Shown in pieces: positions 1 through 7,654 of a DNA stretch of 42,417 nucleotides; position 1 is the first letter of the stretch, and every line of letters starts with the position of its first letter. The position numbers and the translations under genes are program-made. The DNA is from Thermoanaerobacter sp. A7A (GTDB taxonomy: Bacteria > Bacillota > Thermoanaerobacteria > Thermoanaerobacterales > Thermoanaerobacteraceae), in contig NZ_AVAF01000130.1 of the NCBI RefSeq assembly GCF_000445185.1, positions 1 through 42,417 on the forward strand. The letters run 5' to 3'. The notes under the pieces were generated by a model. It did no database searches. It had not been told where the DNA came from and worked only from the letters and a program-made list of their open reading frames with translations.

Positions 1-162
1 ACTGAACAAGTTTTCATCAGCAGGGATACACTTAGAAAATTTGAAAACGGTAAAGTCATACCCAAACAGGAAACTTTAGATCTTTTGTCCCATCTCTATG
101 AGTGCAAGTCAATTGCATCTTCTTCCCACAGTCAAACAAGGGGGACGGTTCCTTTTATCTGA
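1..162 (+). pseudogene. XRE/RRNPP-like regulator fragment, chimeric
   Basis: Frame 1 reads TEQVFISRDTLRKFENGK and continues to about SHLY (base 99). This matches residues 30-62 of the intact regulator at 4537-5502 (there INRDTLRKIENGK). The 5' part lies outside the window. After base ~99 the homology stops. The frame then runs through the antisense of a peptide-gene fragment and into a hairpin, ending at TGA 160-162. The whole TPR region is missing, so this cannot be a working regulator. It is best read as a decayed cassette copy joined to another copy by recombination. Confidence 0.75.
103..129 (-). pseudogene. 3' fragment of a secreted-peptide gene
   Basis: On the minus strand these bases encode WEEDAIDLH, matching GEEDAIDLH near the C terminus of the peptide encoded at 4286-4435. 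The frame then meets Ser and a TAG at 96-98, inside the regulator fragment. Only nine or so codons remain, with no start or signal sequence. Its place directly after a truncated regulator shows that two cassette copies have been fused here. Short match, but residue order and orientation fit. Confidence 0.6.
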
Positions 163-200
163 AAAAATCAGACAGAAGGAACCGTCCCTCCTGTTTGATT
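130..200. repeat. Long GGGACGGTTCC-type hairpin (REP-like palindrome)
   Basis: Two 32-nt arms (130-161 and 169-200) are inverted copies with a few mismatches around a 7-nt A-rich loop. The core is GGGACGGTTCCTT facing AAGGAACCGTCCC. Palindromes with this core occur scattered in many Clostridia, and some such families are linked to REP-associated Y1 transposases (general knowledge, not checked here). It sits exactly between two truncated genes, and its right end overlaps the stop codon of the MFS fragment, so it may mark a rearrangement point. It lacks a T-run, so it is not a standard terminator. Confidence 0.8.
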
Positions 201-402
201 ATGTATCAGCAAGAGCACCAGTTGGTATTTCAAATAATGTAACCGCTACATGATTTATAATTATGAGCAGTGAAATTTGTGCAAAATCCAAATTAATTCT
301 GTTAAAATATACTACCCAAAAAGGCGCCATTAAAGAGGTAAAAAGATTTGAAAATAATGGTACTGCCAAGAAAAATTGTATATTACCCTTTAAATTTTGC
401 AT
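199..402 (-). pseudogene. N-terminal fragment of an MFS transporter
   Basis: 67 residues starting MQNLKGNIQFFLAVPLFSNL and ending EIPTGALADT. The hydrophobic pattern (two membrane segments) and the ending ..EIPTGALAD are typical of the N terminus of a major facilitator transporter, where the next residues would be the R-x-G-R-R/K loop. A full transporter has about 400 residues; this frame stops where the 130-200 palindrome begins. An AGAGGAAG-like ribosome binding site precedes the ATG at 402. It is a truncated gene and non-functional as a transporter. Confidence 0.7.
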
Positions 403-530
403 TTATTTAAATCTTCCTCTTATTGAATCTAACTTCGATACCCTTTAAATAATAAAACTGTTTTTTCTCTTAAACCATTTTTATCTATTGATAAAAAAGA
501 AACATCCGAAAATATGAATATAAAAGTAGC

Positions 531-599
531 TTTACTTTTCCTTTCCTTATCTATATAATACATGGTAAAGGAAACAATTACAAGCCGATTTGAATTGGC
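531..599. promoter_or_regulatory. Orphan copy of the cassette promoter pair and leader hairpin
   Basis: Plus strand: TTTACT (531-536), 17-bp spacer, TATAAT (554-559), then the leader hairpin GCCGATTTGAATTGGC (584-599). Minus strand: TTGTAA-N17-TATTAT overlapping the same -10. The arrangement equals that at 4454-4521 and 8120-8188. Neither the regulator ORF nor the peptide ORF remains beside it. On the plus strand it now points into the 3' end of the ABC ATPase gene (628-1305), so if active it would make an antisense transcript. The unrelated minus frame at 429-530 (about 30 codons) is not recognised. Confidence 0.65.
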
Positions 600-627
600 A
601 TGGGTATTAAAAATAACCAAAACTGTG

Positions 628-1305
628 TTACTCTTCTATCTCCACATATCCATCCTTTATTCTGAATATCCTGTCACATCTTTTTGCAATAGCTTCATTA
701 TGTGTTACAATCAATAAAGTTTTACCCTTGTCTACCAAACTTTCCAGAATGTCCATGATTTTTTCCCCGTTTTCTGCATCTAACGAACCTGTCGGTTCAT
801 CTGCAAGGATTACCTCAGGGTCATTTATTATAGCTCTTGCTATTGCCACCCTTTGCCTTTCTCCTCCTGATAAGTTCCTGACCTTTTCGTTTATTTTAAC
901 TTCCAAACCCACTTTTTCCAAAACTTCTTCAACCATTTTTCTTTTCTCCGATTTTGTTTTCTTTGTCAAAGAGTACAAAAGAGGTATTTCTATATTTTGA
1001 AATACCGTGTCTTCTTCTACCAAAAGAAATTCCTGGAATACATAACCAAAAAATTTATTTCTGAGTTTTGCCCTTTCTTTTTCCTTTAAAGTTGATGCTC
1101 TTTTCCCAGCTAAGTAAACCTCCCCTTCTGTTGCGGGAAGTAATAATCCTATTATATTAAGAAGTGTTGTTTTGCCAGAGCCTGAAGGTCCTACTATAGC
1201 AATCTTTTCTCCCGCATTTATTTCTAAGTTTACTCCCTTTAAAACCAGATTCTTCTTCTTTCCACTCATGTATTCTTTTTTTACATTTTCTGTTTTTATG
1301 AGCAT
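628..1305 (-). CDS. ABC transporter ATP-binding protein (MacB/LolD-like)
   Basis: 225 aa, full length for a stand-alone ATPase subunit that energises FtsX/MacB-type permeases. Walker A GPSGSGKT at 39-46, Q-loop Gln91, signature LSGGE at 145-149, Walker B VILADE at 165-170 followed by the usual PTGSLD, H-loop His202. It starts 2 nt after the stop of the permease at 1308, with a GGAGGG site inside the end of that gene, so it is translationally coupled. It is the last gene of an operon with two permeases and probably the secreted protein at 3615-4058. The partner permeases suggest export or self-protection against a peptide or protein rather than nutrient import; the substrate is inferred only from context. 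Confidence 0.9.
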   Translation of the reverse strand: MLIKTENVKKEYMSGKKKNLVLKGVNLEINAGEKIAIVGPSGSGKTTLLNIIGLLLPATEGEVYLAGKRASTLKEKERAKLRNKFFGYVFQEFLLVEEDTVFQNIEIPLLYSLTKKTKSEKRKMVEEVLEKVGLEVKINEKVRNLSGGERQRVAIARAIINDPEVILADEPTGSLDAENGEKIMDILESLVDKGKTLLIVTHNEAIAKRCDRIFRIKDGYVEIEE

Positions 1306-1307
1306 GC

Positions 1308-2435
1308 TTAATTATCCCTCCTTAAAAATGCTGTTAAGTCTTTTTTGTTCAATCTCCCAACAGACAAAATGGATACAAATAATATTGTTATAAAATAAAA
1401 CGTAAAGACAAACCACCATACCCACTTGGTGCTTGGCAATAAAAGCATATTAGGTATAGCTAAAAATATAGCTAATGGCAAAATGACAACTAAAACCACA
1501 AAAATAGTTATGCGCAAATATAAATCTTTTTTAGTAGCCCCGTATATTTGATGAACAACATATTCTGTAAAGTTGCGATTTATCATTATATAAAGGAAAG
1601 AAACCAATCCAACTATTATGAATATCCCCATGCTTATAAGAAAGCTTGAAAAAAATATAAAATTTATGAAATCCTCATTATAGCCCTTTTCAACTATATT
1701 TCTTAAATTCAATTTTTCAGGAATTAAAGTAATTTTTTTGGTCTTATTTGCCATTTCTACAATTTTATCAATCTCGCCTTCCTCCGATTTTGTAATATGA
1801 ATATTTTGTATTAACTCAAGAAACCCTCCTACTTGGTACAATGTTGCTACTTCTCTTGATGAAGTCAAAACAAGCACTTTGTCGTCTAAACTTCTATATC
1901 TGCCTTTATTTATATAACCCTCTCCCTTTTCTAATCTGCCATCAACCTTGTACGTTTGCCTATTAAAAATTCCCAATTTAATTTCATCTCCAATCCTGAT
2001 GCTTTTTACATCAGAACCTATAAAAACGTATGAGGGTTTTTCTGTATCTTTGTATTTATCAATTCCAAAAATTTTATCAAAATTCCCCACCCCTATAACT
2101 ATTTTTGCATCGGGATGTTCTTGTGAAAATTCTACAGTACCTGCATTTTCCATTACGGAGTACGCATTACCACTCCTATCAAAAAGATTTTCAAAAAAAT
2201 AATATATCTCCTTGTCAATAAAAGGAGGTTCCCAGTTGTTTAAGTAATCTTTAAAAAAGATTATATTGTTATTTTTTATAATCTTTAGCATCTTGCTGTA
2301 GTGACTTAACTGTACAGACTGCTCTAAAATTATAATTGTAAAAAACAAAAAAATTGTCATTTGGAAAATAAATAAAAGAATTTTCCACTTATTTTTCCTA
2401 ATATCTTTAAAAGCCAATTTAAATTGCGTAATCAT
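1308..2435 (-). CDS. FtsX-like ABC permease, second half-subunit
   Basis: About 375 aa from the ATG at 2435 (GGATGGAG upstream); an in-frame ATG three codons earlier at 2444 is possible. One N-terminal membrane segment (about 18-37), a large extracytoplasmic region, then three membrane segments (about 261-284, 309-328, 338-359). The motif IYGATKKDLYL after the second segment is the cytoplasmic coupling region typical of FtsX/MacB permeases. It overlaps the upstream permease gene by 17 nt. The two half-size permeases resemble a split version of the ~650-aa eight-segment membrane proteins that accompany lactococcin 972-type bacteriocins; that comparison is inference from architecture. Confidence 0.8.
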   Translation of the reverse strand: MITQFKLAFKDIRKNKWKILLFIFQMTIFLFFTIIILEQSVQLSHYSKMLKIIKNNNIIFFKDYLNNWEPPFIDKEIYYFFENLFDRSGNAYSVMENAGTVEFSQEHPDAKIVIGVGNFDKIFGIDKYKDTEKPSYVFIGSDVKSIRIGDEIKLGIFNRQTYKVDGRLEKGEGYINKGRYRSLDDKVLVLTSSREVATLYQVGGFLELIQNIHITKSEEGEIDKIVEMANKTKKITLIPEKLNLRNIVEKGYNEDFINFIFFSSFLISMGIFIIVGLVSFLYIMINRNFTEYVVHQIYGATKKDLYLRITIFVVLVVILPLAIFLAIPNMLLLPSTKWVWWFVFTFYFITILFVSILSVGRLNKKDLTAFLRRDN

Positions 2436-3483
2436 ATACTCCATCCTTTCGGTTTAACCTGTAGTCAACAGTTAAAAAAGCCAAAAACCATATTGCATAT
2501 CCCAACAAGACATTTGCCAATACGACAATTGATAGTGTTTTGATCGAAACATCATAAACAGTACTGGCAAAAAATAGTTTGTAAAAAATTGTGACTAGCA
2601 CAGAGCTTAAAAATAAGTACTTCAATATTTCTCTTGTATACCTTACCAAAAGCTTTACATTTGTTGCTCCAAATATTGAATGTATAATCATAACTTTTTT
2701 CTGATTACGTAAAAGTATATAATAGAAAAAATACAAATTTACGCATACGAAAATAAAGGCTATAAACACAGGCAAATAAATTTTAGAAAGCAGCATTGAA
2801 GAGATAATATTTTTAAGATTGCCCCTGTAAAACCCTTCATCAGTAATGTCATATAAATACCCGTATTTTTGCAGCATTTTTTGAATATCACTAACAATTT
2901 GATTTACTTCTTCTTTTGAATTAGAATCAAAATAATAAAAGCCAAAAATATTATTAGCCTTGCTAAAATAGTTGTATATATACTCATGAGTTTTGTCATA
3001 CAGGGGATGTCTTGAGTCGTATACTCCTAATATGTTTAGTTTTTTGCCTTCTATCATGTCTTCAATATAATTTCTACCTAATCTTTTTACATTGTAATCA
3101 TAAGAATAAGAATCTTCCTTTATGATTATGTCTTTAACAGACACAGCAGAAAACATGTCCCCTTCTTTCAATAAGTTTGACTTATAAAAGTTTATTGGAT
3201 CATATAAACCAAGTCCAACATCCTCTATGTCCCAATATACCATTACGATATTTTTATTTTTAACAATTTTATACATTTCCTCTTTGACTTTATGGGCTAT
3301 TTCAACGTCTAAGGCCAGTTGAGGGTCAAAAGGAGGAGAAATTTGAAGTTCGACAAAATTCTCACTAAGCCCCAAAGGATTTTTTAAAATCGTATCTGCT
3401 CTGAAATATGTAAACAAAGAAAAAATGATAAATGCTACAGAAAAAATAAAAGTCAGTGTGAAAAGTATAAATTTGTTTTTCAT
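2419..3483 (-). CDS. FtsX-like ABC permease, first half-subunit
   Basis: 354 aa. N-terminal membrane segment (5-26), an extracytoplasmic domain of about 200 residues, then segments at about 235-258, 286-304 and 317-338. SIFGATNVKLL at 269-279 corresponds to QIYGATKKDLY in the next gene, so the two proteins are diverged paralogues and probably form a heterodimer with the ATPase at 628-1305. It is first of the three overlapping or abutting genes. A TATAAT box and a 19-bp palindrome lie just upstream (3501-3531). A GAGAGGAG site precedes the ATG. Substrate unknown; the neighbouring secreted protein is the best candidate. Confidence 0.8.
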   Translation of the reverse strand: MKNKFILFTLTFIFSVAFIIFSLFTYFRADTILKNPLGLSENFVELQISPPFDPQLALDVEIAHKVKEEMYKIVKNKNIVMVYWDIEDVGLGLYDPINFYKSNLLKEGDMFSAVSVKDIIIKEDSYSYDYNVKRLGRNYIEDMIEGKKLNILGVYDSRHPLYDKTHEYIYNYFSKANNIFGFYYFDSNSKEEVNQIVSDIQKMLQKYGYLYDITDEGFYRGNLKNIISSMLLSKIYLPVFIAFIFVCVNLYFFYYILLRNQKKVMIIHSIFGATNVKLLVRYTREILKYLFLSSVLVTIFYKLFFASTVYDVSIKTLSIVVLANVLLGYAIWFLAFLTVDYRLNRKDGVYDYAI

Positions 3484-3500
3484 TTTTTAATTCTCCTCTC

Positions 3501-3531
3501 ATTATATGAACTACAACATATACAATGTTGT
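3501..3531 (-). promoter_or_regulatory. Permease-operon promoter with palindromic operator
   Basis: Minus-strand TATAAT (complement of 3501-3506) lies 20 nt ahead of the permease start. Immediately upstream is a perfect inverted repeat ACAACAT-N5-ATGTTGT (3513-3531), exactly where a -35 box should be, and no TTGACA-like hexamer is visible. That geometry fits a regulator-dependent promoter. The regulator could be the RRNPP protein at 4537, but nothing in the sequence proves the pairing. Confidence 0.5.
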
Positions 3532-3614
3532 CTTCTCCGAACCGGAAAGCCCTATAAAAAGCCCCCCTTTTAAAACACTCTTATCTGCCAAGTGTAATAA
3601 ACAAGTGGTTTGTC

Positions 3615-4058
3615 TTATTTACCAATTTTTATTTCAAAAACTTCCACCATTGGTGTAGATATAGTAAATGGTAAAATTCCGCTACCATATGGTACAGAGT
3701 CAAATCCATATTCAAACCGTACTTTTTCAGCAAAGGGATTTAAGGTATCATAAAAAGTAATCTCTCTACTGACGAGTTCTCCATTTAGTGACCAGTCAGT
3801 ATAACATCTACCAGTATCTTTATCTGTATTAGGAATATAATACCTTATATAGCCTCGTAATCTACTCCAACCATTATCATTATAAGCTGAGGTCAATTGA
3901 ATGTAACCAACGTATTTGTATTGATAGTACTCCGTAGACTTAACTAGATTTGGACCTGACTGATATACAATCGTAGTAATTGCCGCATATGCAGAAGTAG
4001 TAAAAGTAACTATCAAAAGAATTACAAACAGGCATGTTATTTTCTTGTTCATCACCAT
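3615..4058 (-). CDS. Secreted protein, possible bacteriocin-like product
   Basis: 147 aa. The N terminus has a clear signal peptide: MNKK, a hydrophobic core, and SAYA before a likely signal peptidase I cut, leaving a mature chain of about 120 residues rich in Tyr and aromatic residues with a single Cys. I do not recognise the family. Context (split permease pair plus ATPase directly downstream, peptide/regulator pair upstream) resembles lactococcin 972-type bacteriocin loci, but I see no convincing sequence match, so this remains a guess. AAGGAG lies 4 nt before the ATG at 4058; GTG 4055 or ATG 4052 would have more usual spacing. TATAAT is present about 15 nt further upstream. Confidence 0.75.
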   Translation of the reverse strand: MVMNKKITCLFVILLIVTFTTSAYAAITTIVYQSGPNLVKSTEYYQYKYVGYIQLTSAYNDNGWSRLRGYIRYYIPNTDKDTGRCYTDWSLNGELVSREITFYDTLNPFAEKVRFEYGFDSVPYGSGILPFTISTPMVEVFEIKIGK

Positions 4059-4285
4059 TCATCTCCTTCTGAAATATTATAAAATTCAGGGGGGGCTTTT
4101 AATGAACTAATCACGAATTTAAATTATGAGTTATACACATTTATCACAATTTTTTATTTGGTCTATACCTTTTGATAGTCCTCTTCCTTTTTTGTGTATA
4201 TATTGAACAAAATTGTGTAAAATTTTAAAAATTGTCAGATTCACAGATTAACATCTAATTTTTTTGAAATTCGTATTTCATGGAG

Positions 4286-4435
4286 TTATACTGTATTATG
4301 AAAAACTATATAATGTAAGTCTATTGCATCCTCTTCTCCTAATGGTACTACCCCTCTATCTCCTAAGGAACTCAAGAAACAAGATGTAAATAAGATATTA
4401 ACAATAAAGAAAATAACCAGCAATTTCTTCTTCAT
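4286..4435 (-). CDS. Small secreted peptide, candidate pheromone precursor
   Basis: 49 codons, divergent from the RRNPP-like regulator. It starts MKKKLLVIFFIVNILFTSC, a signal peptide with a weak lipobox-like FTSC, followed by a short polar tail containing GEEDAIDLHYIVFHNTV. An AGGTGA site sits 7 nt before the ATG and a promoter TTGAAT-N16-TATTAT lies upstream. Two degenerate relatives occur in the window (103-129 and 7955-8102), both retaining the D-A-I core near the C terminus, which shows selection on this ORF. RRNPP regulators commonly sense a processed C-terminal fragment of such a divergently encoded exported peptide; the assignment follows from that layout. It was found by reading the sequence because it is short. 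Confidence 0.7.
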   Translation of the reverse strand: MKKKLLVIFFIVNILFTSCFLSSLGDRGVVPLGEEDAIDLHYIVFHNTV

Positions 4436-4453
4436 TCCATCTTCACCTGCCCT

Positions 4454-4521
4454 TTACATTTCCTTCTTTTAACTATATAATAGATAATAACCAACATAAT
4501 TTCAAGCCGATTTGAATCGGC
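4454..4521. promoter_or_regulatory. Overlapping divergent promoters and leader hairpin of the cassette
   Basis: Plus strand: TTTACA (4454-4459), 17-bp spacer, TATAAT (4477-4482), driving the regulator. Minus strand: TTGAAT (complement of 4500-4505), 16-bp spacer, TATTAT (complement of 4478-4483), driving the peptide. The two -10 boxes overlap, so the promoters should compete. GCCGATTTGAATCGGC (4506-4521) is a 7-bp-arm hairpin placed right before the regulator ribosome binding site GGGGTG; it could act as an operator or as a translational control hairpin. Copies at 584-599 and 8172-8188 keep the pairing despite base changes, which favours an RNA role. Confidence 0.7.
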
Positions 4522-4536
4522 ATGGGGTGTTAAAAA

Positions 4537-5502
4537 ATGGATGGGTTTTATTATGATTTAGAAGCTTTTGGTGAGGAACTTAAAAATATCCGCAAATCTC
4601 TAGGTCTTTCTCAAATCGATGTTTCTAAGCATGGCTTTATTAATAGAGATACTCTTAGAAAAATTGAAAACGGTAAGGTTCTACCCAAACAGGAAACTTT
4701 AGAATTATTATCACACCTTTATAAAAAAGATTTAAATGAGTTGCTCTTGAAATACAGATTAAAAGATTTTCCTACTTTCTTTGACATAAAATGCTCTCTT
4801 GAAAATAAGCTTGAAAGCGGAAATTTTGAGAGCTTGAAAGAAGATGTTGATAGGTTAAAGAAACTACTTGAAAAAGGCAATATGAGTTTATATTACTCTA
4901 AATTATTAAATCAACTTTTACTCCTTGCTGAATCTGTTTTTGAAAAAACAATTAACAAAGATCATGAAAAAGCCATGGAAAAACTTCAAAAAGCAATGGA
5001 AGTTACTATTCCTAATTTTTCTCTTTCTAATTATACCGATTTTGTCTACAGTGACATGGAAATTAGAATTTTAATGAATATGTCTTTAATTATCAAAAAA
5101 ACAGAGAATGTGCAAAAAAGCCTTGAAATGCTTTTATTCTGCTTAGAAAATTTATCTCCAGAAGAATGGGAAACAAAAATAAAAATTTATTACAACATAT
5201 CTTACAATTACCATATTCTTTCTCTTTACAAAGAATCTTTACATTATTCAAATCTAGGCATAGAAACCTGTATAAAAAATAACACTTTAAGTGGCTTGGG
5301 GCTTTTATACTTTAGAAAAGCAATTGCAGAGTACAATCTTGGCAAAGAAGAATACAAAGACTTTCTGGTTAAATCTATACATTTATTTGAAATGACTGGT
5401 CAGGAAAAACTTATAGAAACAACTATAGAGTCGTGCAGGAAATTTTATAATTTAGAAATTTCTAAGGAAAATAACATGCTTGTAATAAAAAGTCGTGAAT
5501 GA
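4537..5502 (+). CDS. XRE-family regulator with TPR-like domain (RRNPP type)
   Basis: 321 aa. Residues about 10-65 form a helix-turn-helix (LKNIRKSLGLSQIDVSKHG, NRDTLRKIENGKVLPKQET). The rest (about 75-310) is all-helical with TPR-like repeats such as KIYYNISYNYHILSLYKESL and LLYFRKAIAEYNLGK. This HTH-plus-TPR layout is that of peptide-sensing RRNPP regulators (PlcR, Rgg, PrgX and relatives), cytoplasmic DNA-binding proteins that respond to imported peptides. The divergent small secreted peptide supports this. The ATG at 4537 follows GGGGTG. Likely targets, by proximity, are the secreted-protein/permease operon on one side and the exporter operon on the other. An intrinsic terminator follows. 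Confidence 0.85.
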   Translation: MDGFYYDLEAFGEELKNIRKSLGLSQIDVSKHGFINRDTLRKIENGKVLPKQETLELLSHLYKKDLNELLLKYRLKDFPTFFDIKCSLENKLESGNFESLKEDVDRLKKLLEKGNMSLYYSKLLNQLLLLAESVFEKTINKDHEKAMEKLQKAMEVTIPNFSLSNYTDFVYSDMEIRILMNMSLIIKKTENVQKSLEMLLFCLENLSPEEWETKIKIYYNISYNYHILSLYKESLHYSNLGIETCIKNNTLSGLGLLYFRKAIAEYNLGKEEYKDFLVKSIHLFEMTGQEKLIETTIESCRKFYNLEISKENNMLVIKSRE

Positions 5503-5639
5503 AATTGGAATATTTAGAAATATTTCTTTTCTTCGATCTCCATGCATCCTAAGAGGAGATATAGTTATAATTACAAAAACTTTTCACACTTCTGTTTATG
5601 ATAACAGTGAAACAATATTTTTTAACAGACAATAGATAA

Positions 5640-5670
5640 AAAGCCCTCCTTTTTGTGGAGGACTTTTTTC
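5640..5670. terminator. Bidirectional intrinsic terminator
   Basis: AAGCCCTCC and GGAGGACTT form a stem around a T-rich loop, followed by TTTTTTC on the plus strand and by a T-run on the minus strand. It lies between the convergent ends of the RRNPP-like regulator and the ABC exporter and can serve both. Confidence 0.85.
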
Positions 5671-5708
5671 TTTTAGACAAGAGAAGTCATCTCTACAACT
5701 TGATTATT

Positions 5709-7439
5709 TCATACAGCTTCTTCTATGGTCTCCATTTCCTCTTTTTCATCAATCCCATAATTATACATATAATAGAAATATCCTCTCTTTTCTAATAGCT
5801 CATCTAATGTACCTCTTTCAATGATTTCTCCATCTTTCATCACAAATATTTCATCATACCTTTTCAGTATATCCGGGTCTAATTTATGGGTTACAGCAAG
5901 TACTGTCGCATCTAAATTTATAAGCGTCCTCTCTATATCACTCGCGGTAACTTTGTCTAAAGCTACTGTAGCCTCATCTATGAGCAATAGTTCCGCTTTT
6001 TTGATAAGAGCTCTTGCAATAGCTATTCTCTGCATCTCCCCTCCGGATAATTCTACTTCGCCTTCACCTATTACTGTATTAAGTCCATTTAGAAGTTTTT
6101 CAACAACCTGAACTAGACCAGATTGTCTTAATGCCTCATTTAGCTCTTCCTCCGTACAGTCGCTGTACAGGCAAATATTATTCCTTAATGTGTCTTTAAA
6201 CATAAAAACCTTTTGCTGTATAATACTAACTTTTTTGTAATAAGAGGCCGGGTCAAAGGACCTTATATCTACTCCGTCAATAAGTACTTGCCCCTCATAA
6301 TCAGTAATGTGGTTTAATAAGACTTTTAGTAAAGTAGTTTTCCCACATCCGCTTTCTCCAACTAGAGTGTACTTTTTCCCTTTATCTAATTTGATATTTA
6401 TGTTTGATAGAGCATTCCTCTTTCCATCATAAGAATAGGTTAAGCTTTTAATTTCTATGGAATTTTTGAATTCAAACTGCTTATCCCCTTGTGAAATTTC
6501 CTCTTTGCTGGCATCTATTATTTCTTTTTGAATCTTATCTGCTATTTTTTCAACAGACTTTATTTTTGTTGCATATACAGATGCGGAAATCAAAGGATTT
6601 ACTATATAGTTCATAAGCTGTACAGCAGCAATCATAGAACCTACTGTTATGTAACCTTTTATGACTAAATAGGTCGCTAGAAGAATATTCACAAAAAACA
6701 TTGCAAATCCTGAAACAATAGACAATGCCCCTTGAAATCCTTGAAATGCATCAGATTTATACCCTGCCATTTCTGCTTCTTTGTTATCTTTTGATGCCAT
6801 ATCGAGTATTTTACCCTCTATGTTGAAGGCTTTTATTACTTCAAATCCTTGAGCCATCTCTTTTATCCTGTTGGTGAATCTCTCAAGTTTTTTGAGGTAC
6901 TCTGCTTTTAGCTCTTGATTTATCTTTGTGAAAAGTTGAGGTATAATCACTGGAACCCATCCAAAAATAAAAATGATTATAGTGAGATAAACGTTTATAC
7001 GCAATAATAGATATAAAGACACGACAAATAGCAAAATATCCTCCATAATGCTAATCAAACTTGTGAGATAATTATTCTCTATCATTCTCACGTCATTGCT
7101 AAGCAAGGATATTAATTCAGAACTTGTAATTTTTCCCCTTCTCTTGGAATTGATAAAGCTTTCTATAATGGATTGTTTGTAGTCTATCATCACTTTTTTG
7201 TTAAAAGCTGCAGAAGCTGCTTTTGATAAGGTCTCAGCCGTAAATACAGCTACCAAAAACCCCACCGAATACCATATTAATGTAGAAATGCTGTAACTTA
7301 AATTTCCAACGGAAGTATCAACAATTGTTTTAAAAAGTATTGCCTGCAAGGCTTTAAGGGCTGATACAAAAATTACAAGTACAGCGTTTACTAGAATCAA
7401 AAATTTGTACTTTAAGATATACTTCTTTATCGTCTTCAT
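5709..7439 (-). CDS. Type-1 ABC exporter, fused membrane and ATPase domains
   Basis: 576 aa, typical half-transporter that works as a dimer. Six-helix membrane domain in residues 1-310; nucleotide-binding domain about 325-555 with Walker A GESGCGKT (361-368), Q-loop Gln409, signature LSGGE (464-468), Walker B LLLIDE (484-489) and H-loop His518. There is no N-terminal C39 peptidase domain, so it would not cut a double-glycine leader itself. AAGGAGG lies 8 nt before the ATG. Upstream on the same strand is a 26-aa ORF (7762-7842) with a strong ribosome binding site, which makes peptide export a reasonable guess. It could also be a multidrug-type exporter. Confidence 0.88.
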   Translation of the reverse strand: MKTIKKYILKYKFLILVNAVLVIFVSALKALQAILFKTIVDTSVGNLSYSISTLIWYSVGFLVAVFTAETLSKAASAAFNKKVMIDYKQSIIESFINSKRRGKITSSELISLLSNDVRMIENNYLTSLISIMEDILLFVVSLYLLLRINVYLTIIIFIFGWVPVIIPQLFTKINQELKAEYLKKLERFTNRIKEMAQGFEVIKAFNIEGKILDMASKDNKEAEMAGYKSDAFQGFQGALSIVSGFAMFFVNILLATYLVIKGYITVGSMIAAVQLMNYIVNPLISASVYATKIKSVEKIADKIQKEIIDASKEEISQGDKQFEFKNSIEIKSLTYSYDGKRNALSNINIKLDKGKKYTLVGESGCGKTTLLKVLLNHITDYEGQVLIDGVDIRSFDPASYYKKVSIIQQKVFMFKDTLRNNICLYSDCTEEELNEALRQSGLVQVVEKLLNGLNTVIGEGEVELSGGEMQRIAIARALIKKAELLLIDEATVALDKVTASDIERTLINLDATVLAVTHKLDPDILKRYDEIFVMKDGEIIERGTLDELLEKRGYFYYMYNYGIDEKEEMETIEEAV

Positions 7440-7654
7440 TCATATTACCTCCTTGGAATAGTAAACATTGTTTAGTGAATTCTTTATTACTCATTAACCA
7501 AAGTCTTTTGAATAATTTTTTGCAATATTTTCTCAAATACTTTATTGAGCTATTTACCACGATATTATTGACAAAAAAGTGAAGCTAAGCAAAAAGCAAT
7601 TTAAATAATAACAAGTAGATATAGATACGTTTTTAGATCCTCATTAATATCGTC

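Noticed and set aside
5543-5602. Possible 19-codon basic peptide after the regulator (MHPKRRYSYNYKNFSHFCL)
   Set aside because: No ribosome binding site before its ATG and no similar ORF near the other cassette copies.
7354-7560. 68-codon frame overlapping the exporter start
   Set aside because: No ribosome binding site at its start, and the second half is the exporter gene in another frame.
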